The notes under the pieces are model-generated. The model saw nothing but the letters and a program-made list of their open reading frames with translations. It did not search any database and was not told where the DNA came from. A DNA stretch of 64,000 nucleotides from Mactromeris polynyma. Taxonomy: Eukaryota > Mollusca > Bivalvia > Venerida > Mactridae. The translations under genes and the position numbers were made by a program. The DNA is taken from the NCBI GenBank assembly GCA_032209605.1, contig JASFXZ010000075.1:558001-622000 (forward strand). The letters are read 5' to 3'. Within the stretch, counting starts at the first letter, position 1, and each line of letters starts with the position of its first letter. Positions 13,301 to 24,060 of the stretch are shown here, piece after piece.

Positions 13301-14138
13301 AAAGTATATAGTACTTTCGGGTATTATAAAGTAATCTGCCCTCAATTGAGCGAGACATAGCGGGGCCGTTAATAAAAAAAAATGCTCGCTCAAGTATTTA
13401 CCAATTATCAGACGTACCGGCAATTATATATACTTAACGCCATTAAAATCACAATTATATCATTTACCCTTTAGTTTGTTCCAAGCAGTAAACGCGCTTT
13501 ATTGTTACAAATGTGTAAATCAGTCATCAACAAGAAAGCGAACTATGGCTATTGTATTCATATTTCATAATTGATTAAGTTAAGGAAATTATATTTGAAA
13601 AAGTAAAATACAATTAATGCTTTATAATGTCAGCGTGCTGACGGGGACAGTATTTAGTTACGTTATTAGTGGCGTGGAGTATGTGTGTTTCTTGCCATAT
13701 TTGCACTTTCTTTATGATTAATTAACTCTTGCATGATTGTATTTATTTCAAGTAATGTGTAATAAGTAATCGACTAGTAGCTGCTAATAACCACTGATTT
13801 TTTACCGGCTCGTGCGATTTTGCACAATTCGAGTGGTTTTGCGCTGAATTCGTAATAGGCCTCGTGAATTCGTACAGATTCCCATTGGGTTCGTGTGACA
13901 TTCGTATTAGAATCGAGAGAGTTCGTGTTGATTCGGCTTGATATACGTGTTGCATTCGTAACGGGTTCTTGATATAATCGAAACGTTTCGTGGAGGTTCT
14001 TACTGTTGTCGTAATGCATTCGGTTTGTATCAAAATTCAGCGATTTTAAAAAAACATCGTTTCAGTTCGTAGGACTTTACATTCGCAACAATTCGTGGCC
14101 ATTCTTACGGTATTCGACTTAGAGTGACTGTGGCTTAA

Positions 14139-14475
14139 CATCAATATAATCAAGAAACTTGCCGTCGGTCGGCTCTAAGACTATGCAGACATATGGGATG
14201 AATCGCTCCTATGGGTTTATACATTCATAAACGATGACTTTTTGTTTCCAGTGAATTACACATGAATAATTACAAGTATCAGTGTAGAATAATACAATGA
14301 CACATCAATCGATGCAACCCCAAATGAATGAATGTCACTTCATACAATACAGTAGTTTACAGTGTAAATTCACAGGTTATCTAAAATATGGTTTGTCCTA
14401 CTAAGAATTTAGTTTGTATTGGATACATATTGTTTTCATGACACATGCTCAAGATAACTGCTAAGCCGTCGCAAG
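14139..14475. other. Spacer between two transposon relics
   Basis: AT-rich sequence with no gene, repeat unit or RNA signature that I can support. Confidence 0.45.
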
Positions 14476-15116
14476 TTATACCGGAGTATTGCTGTTTTTA
14501 CCAGACGGACACTCGGCATGGCGTGTCGGTCTCACCCGATGTTGGTTCCACAAACTACTGACTTTGAGCAAGTCGCAATTAATCAGGTCAAGGAAACAGA
14601 ACCGGACACATTCTAAATGGATGTTGTCAGATGTGTCCAATATCCCCTGGTCACAAAAGTCTTTGAAATAGTTGATCCATGTATTTCTGCACATATCACG
14701 AAGATTCCTCCAGAATTATTCAATCCTCACATTTCTGTTTGAAGATACATACACAAAGCTTAATTGTCCTGCAAATTGATCTCGATCATTCCAGCGTAAA
14801 GCATACTGAACATCACGCACGATTGCATTCTCTGTACCTAGATCTCCATACACACGGACAGGAACACAATTTCCGTTTCTAATGAAATCTACATAAAAAT
14901 TTGTGATGTACTCGGGTTTTTTATTTGAACAATAACCATGCAACCATAAAATGCGCCTCGCATACCCATAGCTCCATGTACGGAAACTCCAAACGGCTTC
15001 AGCTTGTCCCATCCATGTATGTGAATAGCGAAATTAGGCCCCTTGTTTGTATAAATCCTCCTCCGCAGCATGCGTGATCTTCTTGTTGCCACACCATACT
15101 TAAGAACTTAAATTCG
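14476..15116 (-). pseudogene. Broken integrase-type (DDE) transposase relic
   Basis: Read on the minus strand, the fragments line up with the integrase-core protein family common in fish and invertebrate genomes. First comes YGVATRRSRMLRRRIY with KGPN and GWDKLKPFGVSVHGAMG (about 15116-14970). After a frame change comes YARRILWL, then VYGDLGTENAIV, FAGQLSFVY and NRNVRIE. An in-frame TAA follows at 14713-14715, then FWRNLRDM, WINYFKDFCD and NQHRVRPTRHAECPSG. At least one frameshift (around 14970) and one stop break it. Where the family usually has an Asp before GYDKLKP, this copy reads IHIHGWDKL, so a likely catalytic Asp is also lost. The second Asp (GDLGTEN) remains. It is a dead mobile-element gene with no intact start. 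Confidence 0.7.
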
Positions 15117-15450
15117 CGAATTTCACTTAAGATTCGTGTTACCACTTATTTATAAATCAATGTTTGGCTTCTAGATGTGAGTGATAACACGAGTCTTAAG
15201 TGGAATTCGCGTATTTGAGTTATTAAGTAACATAATAGGTGGTCAACTAGATAAGATTCGTGTTACCACTTAAACTAGTGTAATACACCATAAAAAGGTA
15301 AGAGGTGGCAGTTCTGGGCACGTTCAAGCCTGTTTCTAGTTTTTATGATATTTATCTTACATAAAATTTATCAGAAATATTAACTAGACAGATAGATAAT
15401 GATTGTAATAATTAAGTGGTTAACACGAAACAATTCGCGAACGCTATCAT
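15108..15450. repeat. Cluster of inverted and direct 25-30-bp repeats
   Basis: The block CGCGAATTTCACTTAAGATT with CGTGTTACCACTTA following (15115-15149) recurs inverted at about 15187-15213, directly at about 15252-15275 (AAGATTCGTGTTACCACTTA) and inverted again at about 15413-15442 (TAAGTGGTTAACACGAAACA). It lies directly upstream of the integrase relic, so these may be remnants of that element's terminal repeats or a separate foldback MITE. Confidence 0.55.
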
Positions 15451-15836
15451 GCTAGCTGGTGGCAGAAATATGCCACAACACATTACTTCAAAGCAATGCG
15501 TGTCAGCCTTTTTATTCAGATTAACGATGCAGTTAATTCGACCACTGTTATCTACCTACATATAACGACCGAATGTAGTATTGGTAATATTGCACACATA
15601 TGATTATTTTAAACCTGCCAGTGTAATATCGACTCATAATGGATTCAGGTCAGAGCACTAAAACAATACGTTCAGTATGAATATATTTAAAACAAATGTT
15701 TAACTCGCTTTAAGTGTAAACCATTTGCTTACGGTCTACTGAAAAATTGTCATTCACGCGACTGATAATTTAGCATATAGGAAAGAAATCTGTGTTGAGA
15801 TAATATTTCTAGTTGGTGCTTGCTATTACTCTGAGC

Positions 15837-18800
15837 ATGGACGAAAAGAAGCAGATAATACGTCATCAGAAACTTCTTACGGACATTTCTGATGCAATTC
15901 TTCTAAACAGTCCAGCACATGAAAATCTGAAAACGCAAATGAAAAGTTATGTACCAGCTGGATTACTTGAAGGAAAGACGTTACTTCAGCAACTTACTGC
16001 TCTGTCAATAAGAGGCCACCTTAAGCCAGGACAATATGATACACTGGAGAGTATATGTAACATAAGTGGAATCAACAATCTTGTGGATATAATAAAAAAA
16101 GCTAAAAAGGAAATGAACCTTGTTCAAACAGAAGAACAAAGTGCAGGTACACGTTTTAAGTGTTTCCATTTGTTTCTAATTCCGCTTTCGTTACTACACA
16201 CTCTTTCACATGCATTGCTTACCTATCTCCGATGCGTGTAATATTGCATGTTATCTTCCTTGATCGTACATAGCACGAATAGATTCTCGAGAGGAATAAC
16301 GACCAGAGAAACCGTAACCCCGTGATATTTTAAATGACATTACTACCTACATTAGTATGTGTCTTAGTCCAGAAAAATGTATCAGAGCAAGTTTAAGTTT
16401 TATATCTGAAGTTAATTTTGGTATTAAATACTGTATATGAGTACAGCTATGACAGCGGTAAACCAGTAATTATAAAAGTTATTGATTTAAAATCGTAAAT
16501 TTTGCACATACTGTTTCATCTTTTTTATAGGATCATCAATGAATAGTCACAAACGAGCTATTCAAGATAACGTTGGTAAGTTTCACTTTTGATTAGTTTT
16601 AAGGTTACTGTAACAGGGTTTTTTATCACATCAATACTCGTATATCATTATCAAATTCCATCGATACTTCATGCCTTAGTGAAACTTTCCGGTCAGGAAA
16701 AGTTTGCCATAAATTAATGAAATATAGATGTTCAAACAAATTAATTAATCTTTATTTTAAAATATGTATTTCATGCTGGACTTGATACGATTGAACTATT
16801 CATTGATACTAACATATCACTGAAATGTATAAATATAAGTTTCGAATTTAAATGCGCCGATAAACGAATACAAACTATAAAGGGCGTATCACAATCACAG
16901 ACGTTTACTGAAGAAATAAAATGGCAATTTATAGAATATAGAGCATTTGATGCAGTCAAAATGTCACACATCCCTTTGTTAATTTCGCATCTGTTCTGCG
17001 ACCATTACATACCACCCATTGTCAATTACAACTTTCCATGCTGCGACGCTTTACAACCCTCTAACCAGAGGCCCTATTCATTATATCGACAACTGCAACA
17101 CTTTCCATTCAGGGAGCATTACACTCTCACAAGTGACCATTACTTCATTCCATTCAGTGACCATAACCACTCTCCCGCCAAAGACAATTACCAAACTCTC
17201 TTCTCCTGTTAAGAGTTTGTCAACAAAGACTACTACCTCATTCTCTTTTTCATTTCAGTTTCTGATTCACCAAAACGTCAAAAAACAGGTGAGCAAGTAC
17301 AAACACTGGCACAATATAGTAGTAAATTAATTTTAAGCATTTGCTACGGTTAATCATTATGGAAACATTTCATTTCATGTAATAAATATCTGAATTATTT
17401 TTTATAGGATCATCAACGAATAGACACAAACGAGCTATTCAAGATAGCGTTGGTAAGTTTCACTTTTAAATAGTTTTAAGGTTACTGTAACAGGGTTTTT
17501 TATCACATCAATACTCGTATATCATTATCAAATTCCGTCGAAACTTCATGCCTTAGTGAAACTTTCCGGTCAGGATTACTGGCACAATATAGTAGTAAAT
17601 TAATTCTAAGCATTTGCTACGGTTAATCATTATGGAAACATTTCGTTTCATGTAATAAATATCTGAATTATTTTACAAGCCAGTCTATACTCGTATGTCG
17701 ATCGATATGTTGCTTTTGGGTATGCACATAGTATGTGACAGGGAGGTGTAGTGGTCGATCGGTAGAGCCCCTGAATCCTGATCAACAGTCTGAGCAGGGT
17801 TTGATCACTAGTTCAAACTACTAACTGAGAACTGGTTAGTAACCCAGAAAGCGAGTGATTAGTATAAGATGTAAGAACTTGTTTCACAATCGACATAGAC
17901 TAAAGATGTTTAAACTAAACTTAGAATTGCTTGCTTTATTCATTATGTGGGCAGATGGTAGAGCGCGGGGCTGACACTCGGAAGGACCGGGCTCGATTCC
18001 GGGAGGGGCAAGTCATGTACTTATGTGACATTTGTCTACCGTCTCTAGTCCTCTACTTCTGGTTCATGTTGGGAATTTGTCAACTACTTGTACAAAGGTA
18101 GTACTGGATTATAACTAATTCCAGGAAAACTGGTTGGGTTAAAAAGCCGCCATGTATAACTAAGAAAATCTTTAAAATGGCATGAAAACCAATTTTATCA
18201 TAACTTCCAGATGATGTCAAGAAGTTTTATCAGAAAAGTGGGAATAAAGGACTCATGTTGATTCTTAATTCTAGAGAGGATAGAGAAGGTAAATTTCATG
18301 TCTTGATAAATGTTTACTTCTACGATACGAAAGAAACCCAAATTATGTATAATTTGTGTACCTTTGCAGTGTCTTTGAAATGGTTCGGAACAATTAATTC
18401 AAATTGTCACTACTGGTAACATGCTTGTACATTGCTTCTACATGTAACAGAAGCTACTTCTTTTATTCACCGCTGCACTACGTATATGAGGATCTTACAT
18501 GAGAGGTCATTTGTTAATGAATTTATTGAACGAGTCTTCTAGGAACGATAAAAAACTAGACTGTGTTTATAACAGTAAACACGAATGTTAGATTCTATTT
18601 ATGACAAACTTAGGAAAAAAGTAGTTTTATTTTTCAACCACAAAATACGAGTTAAAAGATTATATCACCTATCATATTCAATTTAACCAGACAATTTTTT
18701 TCAACGAAATTAAAGGGTCATACTTAGTACAAAATAATTATCTAACAATGTCAACATTATTTAAGCGTCACACTTGTTTTGTTGTGACGTCACGCACGCG

Positions 18801-21221
18801 AGTTGTTATATCGCTAGTGAATTATCGAAAATAATACATGGGTATTATTAACACTCTACACTGTATATTATAATGGGTAAAGTACCCTCCTCTGAAGTTT
18901 GAAGCAATATATACATGTACATAACGATCAATGTTCTGCTTCTAATTCATTTTAAATACCAAGGGTCTGATTCTCATTATATATTTCAAGTAGCAATATT
19001 AGCAATTACTTCATTTAATGGTTTGACTTCATTTAATGTTCAAGATTCTACGGTATTGTTCTTTTACTCCATTGAAAATCGTTCTTGCGTAGGAACATTT
19101 TGGTAAGGCTTGGAAACGAGTGACGAACATTCAGCTCAACTTGTCTTTTAATATGTTTTGAGCAATTTATATCCAAATTTCCAAAATTGACAAACCATTA
19201 ACACTATTTACCAACTTGGCTTGCATTTGATGAGTAGTCATACAAACCTATTATATATTGATATTGTGAAACAGTGTGTTATTTGCTCTTGATAAAGGCC
19301 CAGTGTGGCCGAAATATTGAGCTTGAGTGAATGTTTATACCATACTATTTACCAACTTACTTTTGTTTTCTAAAAGTATTTGTTATTTTTGTTTTTGTTA
19401 TATTCAGACACGGACAAAGATGTAGAAAATATGAAAATATTTTTCAAAGAGAAATTACATTACACCGTTTATGATCCAAGATCTCAACAGGATGATGACT
19501 TTACTACAGAACAGCTTGACGACCGTTTAAACAAAATAAAAAATAAATTGAATAGAGATGTCAAAAAAAAGTTTAAATGTTTTTTATGTGTCATACTAAG
19601 TCATGGAAATGAGGTAGGTTGGAGCCTATTTCTGATTAAATCTAGCGATATACCTAGTATTATTTTAAAGCGATACTTGTCTCATCAGGTAGTCATGTAA
19701 CAAGTTGCAATGTTGTCCTTCTGTTGTTGTTAAATACAATTAGTGTTGTAATTGTCATGTTTGATCTTGATTATGGTTTTTTTGTAATGTTTTATACAAC
19801 AATATTGTTACAGCTTAGTCAAATCCAATTTGAAAATATTTTTGTGATGTAATAAGTAAGTAAGTGTTATTCGCCGAACCCCGTCTTATTAGTTTTATGT
19901 GTGTCCCCCTTCTCGTTATTCTCAATTCATTGTTGTGGTATTATGTAAATGTGACATTCTTATGGAATGTTACTACTATTTTTTAAATAAACTTTTCTGT
20001 TATGATGGGGTATTTATTTGTAGCAAACACATGTCAAACATTTGATGTTATAATAAGTATAACATATGTCACAGATTTTGTTTTTGATAAATAATTCCTC
20101 TAGTGTATCAATGATATCATATTTTTTGTATAAACCAACATGTGTTCATTTTCCTGTTACATTTTTTTATAGAATGGAATCAAAACAAAAGATGGATTTA
20201 AGAACGTGGAGGACATTCGCCGGGAATTTAATAATCACGAAGTCCCGATATTTGCTGGTAAATACTTAAGTTCATGCATTGTCTGTATAAAATATTTTCA
20301 AAATTCGTTGAAAATGTAATCAGGGCGTCCTGAATATTCATATATTCCTGATGTGTGTAGATTGGTTAAATACTTAACTGCAGGTCGTCCTAAATATTCA
20401 CTTAAGGTTACAACTAGTTACACACTTTACCCCAGATCATCTTGAATATTCCTGATATGTAACATTTAGTTCAATACTTAATTGCAGGTCGTCCTAAAGT
20501 ATTTCTGATTCAGGCTTGCCGCGGTTCGGCTACACAGGGAAATGTCCCTACTGATCTAAGTGATGATGAACCAGCTACAAACGAAAAGGTTGTCGACGAA
20601 TCTGATGTAACTGTTCGTGTTCCCACTGATGCCGATACACTTTTAGCGTTCTCCACAACCCCAGGTATATGCATATCACAGGTTCACCTACCAAACTAAT
20701 GAAGTGAATGAGTACATGATAAGTAATCATACGGTCCTCCATACTCTAAATTACTATTAATTGTATATAAAATAAAAAGAACGCAGTGTACAAACAGGCT
20801 GTGACATGTGCGATGTACTAATGCTTTTTTGCCGGAGGACCGCTTCATTATTGTTCACTTGTGTGTGACTATGTATGATGTAATATATCCACTCAATTCA
20901 AGTTGTTTTCCTTTACATATTTACTCCATACTGTAAATCACAATTAAATGTTGTATTGTTTTAATGGTTCGCAAAATGATTGCTCATAATGCTGTTATTT
21001 ATCTCCTAGGGCATATTTCGTTCCGTCGATTAGGTACTGGCTCGTGGTTTATCACAGAATGTTTGCGTGTGTTCAAACAGTATTACCAAGAGGAACATCT
21101 GGAAGAAATGTTGATCACTGTCAGGAACAATATTGCTCATTCTGAAAAGTGGAAAACGGCTGACGGTGGTAAACAAATGCCCTGTGTTTGGTCGACACTG
21201 ACTCGTCGTTTGAAGTTGTAA
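15837..21221 (+). CDS. Caspase with N-terminal DED-like domain, nine exons
   Basis: This is a cysteine protease of apoptosis or innate signalling. Coding exons, all with GT-AG borders: 15837-16146, 16531-16575, 17259-17288, 17408-17452, 18211-18288, 19408-19613, 20173-20257, 20488-20664 and 21010-21221. They join without stops into 395 residues. Residues 1-95 form a helical death-fold domain, closest to a single DED (RGHLKPGQYDTLES, NNLVDIIKK). A basic linker follows (SPKRQKT), then p20 from about residue 145 (KGLMLILN, DTDKDVENM). Catalytic His235 lies in LSHGNE and Cys277 in QACRG. An acidic linker (DLSDDEP, VVDESD) is the probable site of p20/p10 separation. p10 contains GHISFRRLGTGSWFI with the pocket Arg. 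The start is the ATG before DEKKQ; upstream codons look non-coding. Whether the prodomain is DED or CARD needs structure comparison. Exons 2 and 4 are duplicates. Confidence 0.93.
16531..17680 (+). repeat. Intragenic duplication creating two near-identical 45-nt exons
   Basis: Exon 2 (16531-16575, GSSMNSHKRAIQDNV) and exon 4 (17408-17452, GSSTNRHKRAIQDSV) are near-identical. About 130 bp of downstream intron is also shared (GTAAGTTTCACTTTT through ATCATTATCAAATTCC). A further block (CTGGCACAATATAGTAGTAA through TGAATTATTTT) occurs at 17305-17397 and again at 17579-17673, 274 bp apart. The region therefore arose by at least two tandem duplications. All exon borders here are phase 1, so each exon can be included or skipped without changing frame. 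Confidence 0.85.
17735..17835 (+). repeat. Weak tRNA-like SINE head in caspase intron 4
   Basis: An A-box-like segment (GTGTAGTGGTCGATCGGTAG) is followed about 50 bp later by a poor B-box-like segment (GGGTTTGATCACTAG). No cloverleaf is evident. It is probably a decayed tRNA-derived SINE in the intron between caspase exons 4 and 5. Confidence 0.35.
17945..18165 (+). repeat. tRNA-derived SINE in caspase intron 4
   Basis: A-box-like GGGCAGATGGTAGAGCGCGG and B-box GGGCTCGATTCCGGG are spaced as in tRNAs. They are followed by about 150 bp of tRNA-unrelated sequence (GTTGGGAATTTGTCAACTAC, then CAGGAAAACTGGTTGGGTT). This is the usual layout of a tRNA-headed SINE. It sits between exons 4 and 5 of the caspase in the sense orientation. 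Confidence 0.55.
18483..18603. mobile_element. Hairpin MITE, copy 1 (caspase intron 5)
   Basis: The left end, TATGAGGATCTTACATGAG, and the right end, AATGTTAGATTCTATTTAT, match inverted. The middle contains TTTATTGAACGAGTC. Ends and core resemble the cleaner hairpin at 21250-21386, so both belong to one miniature inverted-repeat family. There is no coding capacity. Confidence 0.55.
19290..19335 (+). repeat. Repeat fragment with GGCC-stem/GAAA motif
   Basis: TTGATAAA is followed by GGCCCAGTGTGGCC, which can fold as a GGCC stem with a six-base loop, and then GAAATATTG. This order resembles the core of hammerhead ribozymes carried by Penelope-like elements and retrozymes, but the conserved CTGATGA is changed to TTGATAA. 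It is best read as a decayed repeat end inside caspase intron 5. Confidence 0.3.
20374..20400 (+). promoter_or_regulatory. Decoy 3' splice site duplicating the exon-8 acceptor
   Basis: TACTTAACTGCAG followed by GTCGTCCTAAA (20371-20394) repeats the true exon-8 border TACTTAATTGCAG/GTCGTCCTAAA (20475-20498), 104 bp upstream. Splicing to the decoy would shift the frame and reach a TGA within about 60 nt. It is probably a by-product of a local duplication in intron 7; use is unknown. Confidence 0.5.
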
Positions 21222-21249
21222 TGCTTCAATGCACATCTTCCACAAATAT

Positions 21250-21386
21250 ATAGAGGATCTCACATGAGTGCTTATTTGATATTGTTTTTATGAAACGAGT
21301 CGACTGAATATGACGCTCGGCATATTTCAGTCGAGGAGTTTCATAAAAACAATATCAAATAAGCACAAATGTAAGATTCTATTTAT
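21250..21386. mobile_element. Hairpin MITE, copy 2 (caspase 3' UTR)
   Basis: A perfect 29-bp inverted repeat has arms at 21268-21296 and 21338-21366 (arms begin GTGCTTATTTGATATTG), extended inward by GAGTCGACTGAA/TTCAGTCGAGGAG. The outer ends, AGAGGATCTCACATG and ATGTAAGATTCTAT, form a looser inverted pair shared with copy 1. It starts 29 bp after the caspase stop codon, so a caspase transcript reaching the poly(A) signal at 21722 would contain this hairpin. Confidence 0.75.
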
Positions 21387-21721
21387 CACAAAACACCATA
21401 AATAGATTGTTTTCAATCTTTAAATAGACTTTAAATAGTGCTGTTATTCGGCTATTTGTGTAACTAGTTACATATGATATTTATGTCACTGCTTTATGCC
21501 ACTCCTGGAGTGCAAGTTATGTGATAACTGTACATTATTTATTTCACTGAAAATTACTTTGAAAGGCCGGATTTAAGTTATCATAAGGTGTTAATCTGTT
21601 AATACACTTAATTGGATACCAGTCGCTTGTTACATAGTTTATTTGTGTGGCTCAAACATACATATTTTGCACTGCATTATCATTTGTCAGAATCATAATC
21701 GAGTGATCTTAGATTTACTAA

Positions 21722-21727
21722 AATAAA
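21722..21727 (+). terminator. Candidate caspase polyadenylation signal AATAAA
   Basis: This canonical hexamer lies 500 nt after the caspase stop codon and is a plausible 3' end for the transcript. No transcript evidence is available. Confidence 0.35.
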
Positions 21728-22689
21728 GAAATTATTTTAGCATATGTATAGCTTAGCGATCCGTTCTGTATTTTGTATTTTATTGTAATTTAGACTTTCG
21801 GTTTAATTCAAATACTTTAATATAAATACATTGTGTATGTTATTGTTGTACAACATGTCTCGCATTAAGTTAAAGTATCCTCGTTACATCTTAAACTTTT
21901 TAAAACGTTTTTTCTGGGTTTTTTTGTATTCTTTTTACCTTGCCTTCATTGAAACAAATACATTTTATGATAATATGTAACTACCAATGTTGTACAGAGG
22001 CATTTAATGAACATAAAGCCTTGGACACCAATATTTTCTGGATAGCATATATTTTGGATCAGTACGTTTGACGTCATCGGAAAGTCACGGAGGCATATCG
22101 GCAATTTACACTAGTGTATGCTTCATTTTTGCATTTTAAATTGATAAATTTAGCCCTTGTTAGGCATTTAAACATGAAATACAGAAATACATCGACATAT
22201 TCTAAATAGATGTATTATAATACACATTCATGAGGTTTACAAGAAATGGAAATTGCCAATGTTAACATGTTAACTCATTACCAGTAACAATTAAATGTGA
22301 TGACTGCAAATACACCATCAAAAAGTCACCAACAATAGGAACTTCACTATTATTTCAATATTTAACACTGGTTTGCTCTTTATTCAACCTCAGAAGACCA
22401 TTTCAAGGGCACCAAAGGTGGTCTTATTATTGAGGTTTTAGTGCATATAGGTTATTACAAAGCACATCAATTCACCGAGAAGCTAAAAACTGAAAGATAT
22501 CGACATGGTAGTTATTAAATAACACATCACATTATATCATCTTTGATACATAGAGTAGTATTATAAATATAATTATCTAGCCTGTACTAAAACAAATTGT
22601 GTACTTGTGAGAGATACAAGTTTTATAAGTTTGAGTTTAAATAACCAGATGGTCATAGACAGCGAATAGAGTTAGACACATTTAAACGC
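21728..22689. other. Intergenic DNA with no recognised gene
   Basis: AT-rich sequence downstream of the caspase. No frame, RNA or repeat could be supported here. Confidence 0.45.
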
Positions 22690-22970
<281 letters not shown>

Positions 22971-23822
22971 CATGTCCGTTTAAAGGCGAAATAACAAGTT
23001 GATTCCATCGACCAGTTTCAATAATGATACACGTAAACGTGATAAACTAATACAAAATTTCATAATATTCAATATATCTAAATATGGTTGATATCTGAAG
23101 TTAGCTCTTTGTCTATAATACAGGGCTCTACTTTTAGTCTGCTGTTCCAATATTGTAGAAACTGATATTTTATCCTTTATTTAACAAACATTAAGATCAT
23201 ACTAATATCACCTACTGTAAAGTACTGTTTGATACAACCACCCCTCATGAAAACCTAACGAACATAGTTAGTTTTTTATTAATGAAAACCATTATTTCCG
23301 TTTGGATGATTTAAGGTGACTCGATACAGCATACAGTATTCTTTTCTTACATGTTTGTTGGAATCTGTAGATAAAAAATTAATCCAAAATTTAATATTAA
23401 ATACAGATGTACCTCATGTTTTGCAACGTCATCCGACCTAATTCACCATACATAAAATCATTGTGTGTACTTTTTACACATAGTAACCGATTGCGGAATT
23501 GATGATGCACTATATCTAATGATTTAATACCAGCATGAAATCTACTCATTATTAAGAATAGGTAAAATAAGCTTATCAAACATATCTAGCGTATGTTCAA
23601 CATATATACATTGTCAGATAAGGTATTTTGGGCTTCCTTAAACATTCCAGATGTTGTAAATACAATTTAAAGATACACGGCATTGTTTTGTATCTGAAAA
23701 TGAAGAAGATTAACAGTTCATATTTACTATTTCAATAACTGGTGCATGTCAAAATCCATCTAAGAGTCACTTTATAATTTTTATGTTCTGTCAACAGTGT
23801 GGCGATCATAGTCTAGACATCC
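22971..23822. other. Intergenic DNA with no recognised gene
   Basis: AT-rich sequence between the microsatellite and a LINE relic. Nothing could be supported here. Confidence 0.45.
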
Positions 23823-24060
23823 TACCTTGGATTATTGTTGAATGAGCATTTGGACTATACCATAACAGCCAAATGTGTGAAAGAGTTTGCCATCGGAGCA
23901 CTGGGTTTGTTAATTGCCGGTACTGTTAGGCTGATCATACCATATGGTGCAGCTATCTGGGGTACAAAGTCATACTTCTACATAAATGTAGAGCAATGCG
24001 TTCTTTTTGAGCACCGGCCATTTTACACCCAACAATGCTCTTTATGGTGAGTTTGCTTGA
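23823..24060 (+). pseudogene. LINE reverse-transcriptase fragment, internally deleted
   Basis: One frame reads YLGLLLNEHLDYTITAKC and GALGLLIAGT, then jumps to IPYGAAIWGTKSYFYINVEQ. These are two conserved blocks near the end of the reverse transcriptase of non-LTR retrotransposons (YLG.W..E.LD, ...ALG.L..., ..YGAAIWG). The residues that usually lie between them are missing, so an internal deletion of tens of codons is likely. After INVEQ the frame is degraded, and TGA follows GEFA at 24048-24050. It is a dead fragment. Confidence 0.7.

Larger units (their letters stand above)
11807..14138. mobile_element. Candidate TTAA-flanked DNA transposon, non-autonomous
   Basis: TTAA stands at both edges (11807-11810 and 14135-14138). 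Immediately inside are imperfect terminal inverted repeats: left GACCCCAGTCACACTGAG and, on the opposite strand at the right end, GCCACAGTCACTCTAAG, both continuing TCGAA. TTAA target duplication is known for the piggyBac and Kolobok superfamilies. The first ~300 bp (11820-12110) and last ~330 bp (13795-14120) are packed with TTCGT/ATTCG motifs. The inner ~1.7 kb has no transposase frame I recognise and includes copy B of a dispersed repeat. It is therefore probably a non-autonomous or cargo-carrying element; the superfamily is an inference from the TTAA alone. Confidence 0.6.

Noticed and set aside
16961..17330. Plus-strand frames in caspase intron 2 and onward
   Set aside because: They run across intron and the small exon 3; the spliced model explains the coding part better.
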